A program made the translations under genes and the position numbers. From Bradyrhizobium zhanjiangense (GTDB taxonomy: Bacteria > Pseudomonadota > Alphaproteobacteria > Rhizobiales > Xanthobacteraceae), in contig NZ_CP022221.1 in assembly GCF_004114935.1 (NCBI RefSeq), positions 6,035,001-6,099,000 of the forward strand: DNA of 64,000 nucleotides. Direction: 5' to 3'. The notes beneath the pieces were generated by a model. That model ran no database searches. It saw nothing but the letters and a program-made list of their open reading frames with translations, and had not been told where the DNA came from. Shown in pieces: positions 8,630 to 16,721 of this stretch. Numbering within the stretch: the first letter of the stretch is position 1; each line of letters opens with the position of its first letter.

Positions 8630-9829
8630 TCATTCCGCGCCACCTTTTCCAGTGAAGACGCGACCAAACATGCGCGCCAGCCGGGCGCGCAATATGTCCG
8701 AGACAATCGACCAGCCACTGAGCTCTGCCGCGGCCACCTGCCCCGACGGCGCGCCGGACATGTGGCGGTCGAGATTGCCCGCGAACTCCGCAACGAGGCG
8801 CTTGGCAAGATCCCGCACCAGGCCGGGCCGGCCGACCTGCGCCAGCATTCCCGTGAGCGTGTAGCCGATCGAGAGTTCGACGGCGGTCGCCGCGCCGCCT
8901 TCAAGCGGAAGCAGGCGATAGCGGACCTCTCCTTGCGTCGCCGAATGGCTGCGCTGGTCGGTGCCGACGCCGACGATGCGTCCCGATCGTGTTGCGGGAT
9001 CGCGTTCGACGCGCGCGGCGCCCTCGAACGACGCCGCGATCGGCCCGAGCCTGACGCTGATCATGCCCTCCACGCGCTCCGGCGTTGGCGGCGCCGTCAG
9101 AGATACCCCGGGCAGGCAGGATGCAATACCGGCGATATCATCGAACATCGCAAACACCTTTGTGGGTGCGTGCGGCAGCGTGAAGCTCTGATCGAGAACG
9201 GTCGCCGGAATGAAATCGGAAATTCTGGCCGGTGCGGCGCCGTCTGATGCCGGCACTGGGACCTGCCGCGCAGGCCTCGGCTCGTCACCGCTGAACGTGG
9301 CTCGCCCCGATCCGGCGGGGCCGAGACTGGTCCGGCCGCCATCGGCAAGCGGCGCTATGTTGCGCGCACGCCTTGCCTCGATGACGGACTGGACGGCCCG
9401 CACAATCCCCACATAGCCGGTACAGCGGCAGAGATTACCGCTGAGGCCGACACGGATGCGCCGCTCATCGGCATCGGGCAGACGCAACACCAGGTCGCGC
9501 GCCGAGACCAGCATCCCCGGGGTGCAATAGCCGCACTGAAGGGCATGCTCGCGGGTGAAGGCTGCGCGCAACTCGGTCGTGACCTCGTCCTCATCGAGCC
9601 CTTCGATGGTGGTGATGTCAGCGCCCGCGCAGGCCACGGCATAGGTGATGCAGGAGCGCGCCGGCACGCCGTCGAGCAGCACGGTGCAGGCGCCGCAGAC
9701 GCCGTGCTCGCAACCGAGATGGGTGCCGGTCAAGTCCAGCTTATCGCGGACGAAATCGGCCAAGCTGGTCCGCGGCTCGGCCGAGAGTTCGACCGCACGG
9801 CGATTGACCTGAAGCGCAATCGTGGTCAT
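8630..9829 (-). CDS. Fused [2Fe-2S] subunit and CoxG-like domain of a molybdenum hydroxylase
   Basis: A 399-residue two-part protein. Residues 1-155 are a CoxS/XdhA-type iron-sulfur subunit with plant-ferredoxin cysteines 40, 45, 48 and 60 and second-cluster cysteines 99, 102, 134 and 136 (CGYCTPGM and LCRCTGYVG). A proline/alanine-rich linker of about 50 residues follows. Residues about 210-360 match the CoxG/SRPBCC fold (FTLPHAPTKVFAMFDDIAGIASCLPG). CoxG is normally a separate protein that helps assemble or anchor carbon-monoxide-dehydrogenase-like enzymes at the membrane. The C-terminus (about 372-395) is a short amphipathic basic stretch. It overlaps coxM-like by four bases. Confidence 0.88.
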   Translation of the reverse strand: MTTIALQVNRRAVELSAEPRTSLADFVRDKLDLTGTHLGCEHGVCGACTVLLDGVPARSCITYAVACAGADITTIEGLDEDEVTTELRAAFTREHALQCGYCTPGMLVSARDLVLRLPDADERRIRVGLSGNLCRCTGYVGIVRAVQSVIEARRARNIAPLADGGRTSLGPAGSGRATFSGDEPRPARQVPVPASDGAAPARISDFIPATVLDQSFTLPHAPTKVFAMFDDIAGIASCLPGVSLTAPPTPERVEGMISVRLGPIAASFEGAARVERDPATRSGRIVGVGTDQRSHSATQGEVRYRLLPLEGGAATAVELSIGYTLTGMLAQVGRPGLVRDLAKRLVAEFAGNLDRHMSGAPSGQVAAAELSGWSIVSDILRARLARMFGRVFTGKGGAE

Positions 9830-10662
9830 GCCGCGGCCTCCAGGACGGCGCGCTTCAACACGCTGACATGGATGTGACGCTGCGCGGCGTCGTCGATGCC
9901 GGCTTTGGTCAGAAGGCCATCCGCGACGCGAGCGTCAAAGCGCTGCTTGTAGTCGGCCGCGATCCGCCCGCCGAACAGCTCGGCGGCATCGGTGACGACG
10001 ATCGGCGTCGTGTCAATCGCACCGAGCACGACACGCGCCGAGGCAGCAACTGGATCGATCAGTACCGCGCCGATGGCGTGGGCGAACTCGCCGGTCTTGC
10101 GACAGCTCTTGGCATAGCCCCAATGGGCCGAGACCGCGCGTGACGGGACGTGAATCGCCTCGACGATTTCGCCCGCATGCAGCGCCGATTCCAGGGCGCC
10201 GACGACGAAGGCCTCGATCGCCATCGTGCGAGCGCCGGCAAGGCTGCGCAGCGTCAGGCGCGCACCCAGGGCGGCCAGCGACGAAATCCAGTCAGCGGCG
10301 GGATCGGCATGACTGAGCGAGCCGCCGATCGTGCCGCGGTTACGCACCGCGCGGTACGCAATGTTGGCGGCGACGCCACGCATGGCCCCGCGGGTCACGT
10401 CGGCCGTGCGCCCGTCCTCGATGTCGGCATGGGTGACCAAGGCGCCGAGCACGAGTTCGCCACGAGAAACCTCGGCCCGCTTGAGTTCAGCCAGACCGGA
10501 GATGTCCACGATCAGCTCCGGCTGCACCAGCCGCAGATTGAGCATCGGTCCGAGCGACTGGCCGCCGGCGATGATTTTTGCCGAACCGCTGCTTGCGGCC
10601 AGCATCGACAGCGCGGCGTCGAGATCGCGCGGACGCTCGTAACTGAAGGGCGCCGGTTTCAT
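9826..10662 (-). CDS. FAD-binding subunit of molybdenum hydroxylase (CoxM-like)
   Basis: A 278-residue medium subunit of the xanthine dehydrogenase/CODH family. The FAD pyrophosphate motifs are IIAGGQSLGPMLNLRL near residue 30 and TIGGSLSHADPAADW near 110. It passes electrons from the iron-sulfur subunit to an acceptor. Four-base overlaps with both neighbours (ATGA) show a tightly coupled LMS operon. The name Cox refers to the subunit family only; the partner large subunit lacks the CO-dehydrogenase signature. Confidence 0.9.
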   Translation of the reverse strand: MKPAPFSYERPRDLDAALSMLAASSGSAKIIAGGQSLGPMLNLRLVQPELIVDISGLAELKRAEVSRGELVLGALVTHADIEDGRTADVTRGAMRGVAANIAYRAVRNRGTIGGSLSHADPAADWISSLAALGARLTLRSLAGARTMAIEAFVVGALESALHAGEIVEAIHVPSRAVSAHWGYAKSCRKTGEFAHAIGAVLIDPVAASARVVLGAIDTTPIVVTDAAELFGGRIAADYKQRFDARVADGLLTKAGIDDAAQRHIHVSVLKRAVLEAAA

Positions 10663-13055
10663 GCCACGCTCCTTTCGGCCGCGCGTGCAGCAAGCACGGC
10701 TTCGATGACGCGATGTGGCGTGATCGGCGACTGCATCAGCTCGACGCCGAGCGGACGCAGCGCGTCGTTGACGGCGTTGGCGATGGCGGCCGGCGGCGCA
10801 ATCGCACCGCCCTCGCCGATGCCCTTCACGCCGAACTGCGTATAGGGCGACGGCGTTTCCATGTGATCGAGGCGCGCGGCCGGCACCTCGGTCGGGCCCG
10901 GCAGCAGATAGTCGGCGAGCGTCGTCGCGAGCGGCTGGCCGGAGGCATCGAACGGCATCTCCTCGTAGAGCGCGGTGCCGATGCCCTGCGCCAGACCGCC
11001 ATAGATCTGGCCGTCAACGACGAGCGGATTGACCAGCACGCCGCCGTCTTCGACGATCACATAATCCAGAATTTCGACTTCGCCGAGATCAGGATCAACT
11101 GCGACGACGGCCGCATGCGCGGCATAGCTGAAGGTGCCGCTGTCGCGCACCGGCTTGTAGCCTTGCGTCACCTCCAGCCCGCCGGCATCGACGTCGGCCG
11201 GCAGGTCTTGCGGACGGCGATACCAGGTGTGGGCGATCGCCTTCAGGCTGACACTGCCGTTGACGCCGCGTACCTCGCCGTTCTGCAACACCACCGAGGC
11301 CGGGTCATGCTGCAACAGCTTCGCGCCGATGCGCCTTGCGCGTTCGCCAAGTTCGCGGCAAGCTGTCGCCACTGCGCCCCCGGCCATCACCATCGAGCGT
11401 GAGCCCCAGGTTCCGGTCGAATAGGGCGTCATCGCGGTGTCGCCGAGAATGATGCGGATCTTTGCAACGTCGACACCGAGGATCTCGTGCGCGACCTGGG
11501 CAAGCGTCGTTTCCATGCCCTGCCCGTGCGAATGCACACCGACGCGCAATTCGAGGCCGCCGTCCGGCGTCAAGCGTGCCGAGGCCTGCTCATGACCCGG
11601 CACCATGGGGATGCCCCAGCCGGAATAGACCGAGGTGCCGTGCGCCGCCTGCTCGCAATAGATGGAGACGCCGACGCCGATGCGGCGACCGTCAACCTCG
11701 CCCAGGCTCTGTTTGGCACGAATGGACTCGATGTCGATGGCGGCGAGCGCGCGCCGCATCGCTTCCGGGTAATCGCCGCTGTCAAAGTGCTTCCTGGTGA
11801 TGTTGTCGAACGGCATCTGCTCCGGCCGCACCAGATTGCGCAACCGGACTTCGCCGGGCTCGAGACCGGCTTCGGCCGCCACGACATCAAGCATCAGCTC
11901 TAGCGCGAAGCAGACGCCGGTGCGCGCGACGCCGCGATACGGCAGGATCGGGCATTTGTTCGTAGCAACCGAGAAGGTGCGGCAGCGATAGGCCGGCATC
12001 TTGTAAGGGCCGGGCAAAATGCTCGCGATCTGCGCGGCCTCGAGACAGGCCGAGAACGGATAAGACGAGTAGGCCCCGGAATCCACGGTCGCCTCGCAAT
12101 CGATGCCGCGCAGCGTGCCGTCACGGTCCGCATAGACCGTGATCCTGTAATGATGCTCGCGGCAATTGGAGCTGGCGACGAGATGCTCGCGGCGATCCTC
12201 GGTCCAGCGCACGGGATGGCCGGTACGCATGGTCAACCAGGACAGGCAGACCTCTTCGGGCAGCAAAATGCCCTTGTGACCGAAACCGCCGCCGACATCG
12301 GGCGAGACCACGCGGATCCTGCCCTCCTCCATGCCGAGGCATTCGGCAAGGCCGCTGCGGGTGATGTGCGGCATCTGTGCCGCGGAATGCAGCGTGAGCT
12401 GATCCAGCCGCCGGTCGAACGTCGCAACCACGCCGCGGCCTTCGAGCGGCGACATGCATTGCCGCGCCGTCGCGATCTCGCGCGTCACCTTGATCGGCGC
12501 ATCGAGCGCGGCGGAGATGTCGACCTCGTAATTGGTCTCGAGGAAGATGTTGTCACCCCAATGCTCGTGCACCAGCGCCGAGCCGGGCTCGCGCGCCTTC
12601 AACATGTCGTAGACCGCGGGAAGCTCCTCCAGATCGAGCGTCACGGAGGCCGCGATGTCCTCGGCCTCGGCGCGCGTCGGCGCAAGGCACATCGCAACGA
12701 GCTCGCCGACCTGGCGCACCTTGCCGGTGGCCAGCACCGGTTGTTCGGATACCTTGAAGCCCGGCAGCCCTGATACCGCGCGGATCGGCTTGATCCCGAC
12801 GAGATCGGCCGCCGCGAACACGCTGCCGCGATAACGCTCGGGCACGTGGATGCCGCAAATGCGCGCATGCGCCATCGGGCTGCGCACGAAGGCGACGTCC
12901 TGAAGGCCTGCCAGCCTGATGTCGGCGACGTATTGGCCGCGGCCGCGCATCAGGCGGTCATCCTCCTTCCGCGGCAGCCGTGCGCCAACGCCCTGACCGG
13001 ACTTGCCAGAAGGAAACTCTAGCTCGTTGCGCACGCCGGCGTTCTCCCTCACCAC
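10659..13055 (-). CDS. Molybdopterin-binding large subunit of molybdenum hydroxylase (form II CoxL-like)
   Basis: A 798-residue catalytic subunit. The active-site loop reads PYRGVAR (around residue 387), unlike the AYxCSFR loop of true CO dehydrogenase, so it belongs to the uncharacterised form II group. The catalytic glutamate is present in GIGEGGAIAPPAAI near the C-terminus, and molybdopterin contacts appear in GGGFGHKG. It probably hydroxylates a carbon next to nitrogen in an aromatic heterocycle or oxidises an aldehyde. It starts six bases after the amidohydrolase stop. Maturation proteins (CoxD-F or XdhC type) are not in the window. Confidence 0.9.
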   Translation of the reverse strand: MVRENAGVRNELEFPSGKSGQGVGARLPRKEDDRLMRGRGQYVADIRLAGLQDVAFVRSPMAHARICGIHVPERYRGSVFAAADLVGIKPIRAVSGLPGFKVSEQPVLATGKVRQVGELVAMCLAPTRAEAEDIAASVTLDLEELPAVYDMLKAREPGSALVHEHWGDNIFLETNYEVDISAALDAPIKVTREIATARQCMSPLEGRGVVATFDRRLDQLTLHSAAQMPHITRSGLAECLGMEEGRIRVVSPDVGGGFGHKGILLPEEVCLSWLTMRTGHPVRWTEDRREHLVASSNCREHHYRITVYADRDGTLRGIDCEATVDSGAYSSYPFSACLEAAQIASILPGPYKMPAYRCRTFSVATNKCPILPYRGVARTGVCFALELMLDVVAAEAGLEPGEVRLRNLVRPEQMPFDNITRKHFDSGDYPEAMRRALAAIDIESIRAKQSLGEVDGRRIGVGVSIYCEQAAHGTSVYSGWGIPMVPGHEQASARLTPDGGLELRVGVHSHGQGMETTLAQVAHEILGVDVAKIRIILGDTAMTPYSTGTWGSRSMVMAGGAVATACRELGERARRIGAKLLQHDPASVVLQNGEVRGVNGSVSLKAIAHTWYRRPQDLPADVDAGGLEVTQGYKPVRDSGTFSYAAHAAVVAVDPDLGEVEILDYVIVEDGGVLVNPLVVDGQIYGGLAQGIGTALYEEMPFDASGQPLATTLADYLLPGPTEVPAARLDHMETPSPYTQFGVKGIGEGGAIAPPAAIANAVNDALRPLGVELMQSPITPHRVIEAVLAARAAERSVA

Positions 13056-13061
13056 GCGGCC

Positions 13062-14339
13062 CTATGCCGCGACGGCCTGCGGCAGGATCGGTGCGACCGA
13101 GTCGAAGCGCGTGCCGGCGCGCAGGCAGAAGGCCGGCTGCAGCAAGCGCTCGGCGATGACCTCGTTCTTCTCGTTGTCAGTGAGGACGAAGCGGCCGTTC
13201 TTCTCCGTGAGCACGGAGACGTCGGCACCCATGCCGACCTTGAGCGCGCCGATCTCCTCGCTGCGGCCGAGCATCTTTGCGGGATTGGAGGTGACCATCG
13301 GCACCACTTGCTCGAGCGACAGGCCGAGCGCCATCATCGAGCTCATCGCCTGGACCAGGCTGAACTTCGCCTGCCCTGCGAATGGGTGGTTCTCATCGTC
13401 CTCGTGCTGGTCCGGCGTGCCGGCCGGTGCCGGCACATGCGTATTGTAGCCGTGAATGTCGGCGCCCAGCGTGGTCGGGATGATGCCGGCGGCGATCGCC
13501 TTCCTCGCAAGCCGGTACGAGAAGTGGCTGCCGTGACCGACGTCGACCTTCAAACCGCGATCGAGCGCCGCCTGGATCACCGGATGCACCTCGCCCTCGC
13601 GGTTGACGAACCCGCCGGGATGGCGCGTGAACGGATGGGCGAGAATATCGCCTTCGCGCAAGAGCGGGATCACGCGCGTGAGGATGGTGTCCGCATCCTC
13701 GCCATTGGCGCCGCTCTCCGGCAGGCCCCAAAGCTGGCCGAAATGCACATAGACCGGGAGATCGGCGCGGCGGCCGATCTCCGCCGCCATCTCGATGACG
13801 CGAATTCCCCAGCGCGCGAAACCGCCGATCTCGGCATGGGCCTTGATGCCGCGCACGATGTCGAGATTGGCCGCCGCCGATTTGACGGTCGCATCGATGT
13901 CGACGCCGTCGGGACTGTAGAGTTGCGGATAATAGTGCCCCTCGAGTCCGCCGACGAGATAGGCCGACAGAAAGGCATAGACGCGCGACGTTGCGGGCTC
14001 GGCGATGAAGTGACGAAAGCCGGGCAGCGTCATGCAGGACGGGCCGCCCTGGTCGACCAGCGTCGTCACGCCCGACTGAACGCCGACCATGTCGGGATTC
14101 ATGCCGAAGCGGCCAGAGACATATTGATAGACATGTGCATGGGTGTCGATCAGCCCGGGCAGCACCAGCTTGCCGCTGACGTCGACGACCTCCTTGGCGC
14201 TGGTCGGCAGAATGTCGGACGCGACGGCTGCAATCCTGCCGTTGCGGATGGCGACGTCCTTGATGCCATCAACGCCGGAGACCGGACAGATCACGCGACC
14301 GCCTCGCAGTAGAAGGTCGAAGCTGGCAGTAACGGACAT
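13062..14339 (-). CDS. Amidohydrolase, dihydroorotase/deacetylase-like
   Basis: A 425-residue metal-dependent amidohydrolase. Visible ligands are the D-T-H-A-H pair in PGLIDTHAHVY near residue 65, the lysine in GIKAHAEIG, His in YVHFGQLWG and in ILAHPFTRHPGG, and Asp in TLGADIHGY. The start at 14339 has AAGGAGAGGAGA just upstream; the longer open frame extends into the marR promoter region and lacks family similarity. It opens the minus-strand operon and is divergent from marR. Likely job: hydrolysis of a cyclic or acyl amide in the same pathway as the hydroxylase downstream. Confidence 0.87.
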   Translation of the reverse strand: MSVTASFDLLLRGGRVICPVSGVDGIKDVAIRNGRIAAVASDILPTSAKEVVDVSGKLVLPGLIDTHAHVYQYVSGRFGMNPDMVGVQSGVTTLVDQGGPSCMTLPGFRHFIAEPATSRVYAFLSAYLVGGLEGHYYPQLYSPDGVDIDATVKSAAANLDIVRGIKAHAEIGGFARWGIRVIEMAAEIGRRADLPVYVHFGQLWGLPESGANGEDADTILTRVIPLLREGDILAHPFTRHPGGFVNREGEVHPVIQAALDRGLKVDVGHGSHFSYRLARKAIAAGIIPTTLGADIHGYNTHVPAPAGTPDQHEDDENHPFAGQAKFSLVQAMSSMMALGLSLEQVVPMVTSNPAKMLGRSEEIGALKVGMGADVSVLTEKNGRFVLTDNEKNEVIAERLLQPAFCLRAGTRFDSVAPILPQAVAA

Positions 14340-14385
14340 GGGCGCTCTCCTCTCCTTGAACGAGCGACCGGCATCGCCCGAATTA

Positions 14386-14399
14386 CGAAGCATGCTTCG
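14386..14399. promoter_or_regulatory. Operator O1, perfect palindrome, probable MarR site
   Basis: CGAAGCATGCTTCG is a perfect 14-base palindrome, 47 bases upstream of the amidohydrolase ATG. The flanks extend the match to the site before the NCS1 permease gene: TACGAAGCAYGCTTCGCAT is shared by both when one is read on the opposite strand. Length and symmetry suit a MarR dimer, and the marR gene is adjacent. It lies between a TTGTCA -35-like box and a weak -10 for the minus-strand promoter. Confidence 0.7.
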
Positions 14400-14403
14400 C
14401 ATT

Positions 14404-14432
14404 TTGACAAAAGCAAGCTTCGTGCCATGATC
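14404..14432 (+). promoter_or_regulatory. Probable marR promoter with overlapping second operator O2
   Basis: TTGACA (14404-14409) is followed after 17 bases by ATGATC, a weak -10. Inside the spacer, 14411-14423 reads AAGCAAGCTTCGT, whose complement ACGAAGCTTGCTT matches O1 at twelve of thirteen positions. A repressor at O2 would block marR transcription, which suggests autoregulation. The minus-strand -35-like TTGTCA overlaps the same bases, so the divergent promoters share the region. Confidence 0.5.
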
Positions 14433-14497
14433 CAGCGGTGGCGAGCGGGTTCGAATCGAGCTAAGCGCGGCAGGGATTTGGATTGGGAGAGTGTGCA

Positions 14498-14992
14498 TTG
14501 CGGCAGGCGAAGACACGTCGCGGCGGGAGCAGGCACCGCCCCTGGCCCTTGTCGCAACGACCCGGATATCTGATCCGCCGGCTGCACCAGATTCACGTCG
14601 CACTGTTTCAGGAGGCCTGCGGCGCGTTCGAGATCACGCCGCTGCAATACAGCCTCCTCTCGGCGCTGGCGGTGCGCGAAACCGCCGATCAGACCACTTT
14701 GGCGGCCGATATAGCCCTTGATCGCACCACCACGACCGGCGCATTGAAGCGTCTCGCGGCACGAAACTTGGTCGAGCGCGCGGTCAACAAGGACGATCGC
14801 CGGGCGCGCCTGTGCCGATTGACGCCGGCCGGCGCAGCCTTGCTGGTCAAGATCGAGGGCGCGGCGCGACGGGCGCATCGCGCGACACTGGGGGATCTCA
14901 GCGAGCGGGAACAGGCGCAGTTCATCGAAATGATGCAGCGCATCGTGGCCGGCCACCCCAGTCGCGACAGTGCCACTGCCTTATTCGACTAG
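14498..14992 (+). CDS. MarR family transcriptional regulator
   Basis: A 164-residue MarR protein with the winged helix visible as TTLAADIALDRTTTTGALKRLAARNLV and the wing DKDDRRARLCRLT-like segment (here NKDDRRARLCRLT), with dimerisation helices at both ends. The start is TTG at 14498, seven bases after GGGAGA; another TTG at 14483 is in frame. It is divergent from the amidohydrolase-molybdenum hydroxylase operon and upstream of the NCS1 permease. MarR proteins usually repress until a small phenolic or heterocyclic ligand binds, so the pathway substrate is the likely inducer. Confidence 0.87.
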   Translation: MRQAKTRRGGSRHRPWPLSQRPGYLIRRLHQIHVALFQEACGAFEITPLQYSLLSALAVRETADQTTLAADIALDRTTTTGALKRLAARNLVERAVNKDDRRARLCRLTPAGAALLVKIEGAARRAHRATLGDLSEREQAQFIEMMQRIVAGHPSRDSATALFD

Positions 14993-15252
14993 ACGCAGCT
15001 GCCGCGCTTTTGGGTTGGGCTGCTCAATTTATCATCGTACCGCTGCTCAGCCATGCAACGTCCCTTGCCTCTCGCCCACGGGCTCGCGCAGAGGATCGCC
15101 ACCTCGTAGTTGCGGCGGCCAGTTCACACGCGAGGTCGAAGCGCGCTTGAGAATCCAACAGCAATCCGACGCAGCGACGCTGCATCCCGGCATCCATGCG
15201 GGCCCTGCTCCGGCCGGCCACAACCGATGGCACGATTTATGCTGCGATGATG

Positions 15253-15266
15253 CGAAGCGTGCTTCG
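15253..15266. promoter_or_regulatory. Operator O3, probable MarR site before the NCS1 permease
   Basis: CGAAGC and GCTTCG flank a GT centre. Read on the minus strand the site and flanks, TACGAAGCACGCTTCGCAT, differ from O1 by one central base. It lies 14 bases before the permease ATG. A bound repressor would overlap the transcription start or the ribosome-binding region. The rest of the 288-base gap after marR holds no convincing gene. Confidence 0.68.
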
Positions 15267-15280
15267 TATTGGGGGATGTC

Positions 15281-16699
15281 ATGACGGATTCCGAACTTCG
15301 CGCTGATCTTCACAGCATCGAGCCAATTCCCGACGCGGACCGGGACTCAACCGGGCCGCAGCAGATGTGGATCTGGGCCGGCGCCAACATCGCGCCGGTG
15401 AACTGGGCGCTCGGCGCGCTCGGCATCATCCTCAAGCTTGGCCTGATGGAGACGATTGCGGTCATCGTGCTCGGCAATATCGTCGGCTGCGCGATCTTCG
15501 CGACCTTCACGGTGATGGGGCACAAGACCGGCGTCAATCAGATGGTGCTGAGCCGGTCCGCGTTCGGGGTCCGCGGCGCCTACCTGCCGAGCATCCTGAT
15601 GTTCCTGATGACGCTGGGCTGGATCGGGGTCAACACCTACTTCCCGGTCAAGATCTCGATGGGCATTCTCGGGCAGTTCGGCGTTCCCGACACATGGCCG
15701 GTCGAGATCGTCGTCATCACGCTGGTGATGGCCGTGCAGGTGCTGATCGGAATCTACGGCTTCTACGCGATCCGCACCTTCGAGAAGTACACCGTGCCGC
15801 CGACCATCGCCATCATGGTGCTGATGAGCGTTTTGGCATGGACGCGCCCGGGCGTCGTCAACTGGAACTTGACGACCTCGCTGCCTCCGGGTGCACATCT
15901 GGCGATGCTGACGCTGCTGACGACCGCGATCGGGGTCGGCTGGGGCATTTCCTGGGTGACCTGGGCCTCCGACTATTCGCGCTTCGTGCCGAAAAGCGTG
16001 CCGTCGAAATCCGTCTTCTGGTACAGCTACGTCGGCATGTTCGTGCCCACGGTCTGGCTCGGCATTCTCGGCGCGACCATCGCCTCGACGACGCTGGATA
16101 CCGATCCCGCCAAGATGGTGAGCGCGGTGTTCGGCGGGCCGGTCAGCATCCTCGTGCTGCTGATGGTGTTGCACGGCCCGATCGCCACCAACATCCTCAA
16201 CGTCTATTCGGCGACATTGGCAGCGCTGAGCGCGGGGCTGAAGTTCTCGCGCTTCTGGCTCACCGTCATCGTCGGCGTCGCCGGCTATCTGGTCACGCTG
16301 TATTTCATCTTCGCGCCGTCTTTCGCGAAAGCGTTCGACAACTGGATGATCAGCCTGTTGCTGTGGATGAGCCCGTGGGCCGGGGTGGTGCCGGCCGACT
16401 TCTTCATCAAGCGGAAGGGCAAGATCGACATCGCCGAGCTCTATCGCTCGCCGGAGACCAGCGCCTATGGCGACATCAACTGGGCCGGCATGACCGCGTT
16501 CTGCGCGGGCTTGGTCGCCGGATGGCTGGTGGAAGACGGCCTCGTCGGCGCGCTGCAGGGGCCAATCTCGATCAATCTGCTCGGCGGCGCCGATCTGAGT
16601 TGGCTGTTCGGCATCGGGGTTGCGGGCCTCGTCTATCTCGGGCTCGGCAAGTTCTCGACCTCACCCTCCTCCATCGTTGCGAGCGGCGCAGGCAGATAG
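15281..16699 (+). CDS. NCS1 family nucleobase/ureide permease
   Basis: A 472-residue integral membrane symporter of the purine/cytosine permease (NCS1) family. After a short cytoplasmic N-terminus come MWIWAGANIAPVNWALGAL and GNIVGCAIFATFTVMGHKTG, the characteristic first helices, then SRSAFGVRGAY near residue 95. The family moves cytosine, uracil, allantoin, hydantoins and related molecules with Na+ or H+. The start is ATG at 15281 behind GGGGGAT; an in-frame TTG at 15269 lies inside the operator. It forms a pair with the formamidase gene 22 bases downstream. Confidence 0.92.
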   Translation: MTDSELRADLHSIEPIPDADRDSTGPQQMWIWAGANIAPVNWALGALGIILKLGLMETIAVIVLGNIVGCAIFATFTVMGHKTGVNQMVLSRSAFGVRGAYLPSILMFLMTLGWIGVNTYFPVKISMGILGQFGVPDTWPVEIVVITLVMAVQVLIGIYGFYAIRTFEKYTVPPTIAIMVLMSVLAWTRPGVVNWNLTTSLPPGAHLAMLTLLTTAIGVGWGISWVTWASDYSRFVPKSVPSKSVFWYSYVGMFVPTVWLGILGATIASTTLDTDPAKMVSAVFGGPVSILVLLMVLHGPIATNILNVYSATLAALSAGLKFSRFWLTVIVGVAGYLVTLYFIFAPSFAKAFDNWMISLLLWMSPWAGVVPADFFIKRKGKIDIAELYRSPETSAYGDINWAGMTAFCAGLVAGWLVEDGLVGALQGPISINLLGGADLSWLFGIGVAGLVYLGLGKFSTSPSSIVASGAGR

Positions 16700-16721
16700 C
16701 AGCGGCAGTGACGGTGGAGTC

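Noticed and set aside
10659..13055. Aerobic carbon monoxide dehydrogenase
   Set aside because: The large subunit lacks the AYxCSFR loop, so CO oxidation is unlikely; annotated as a form II molybdenum hydroxylase.
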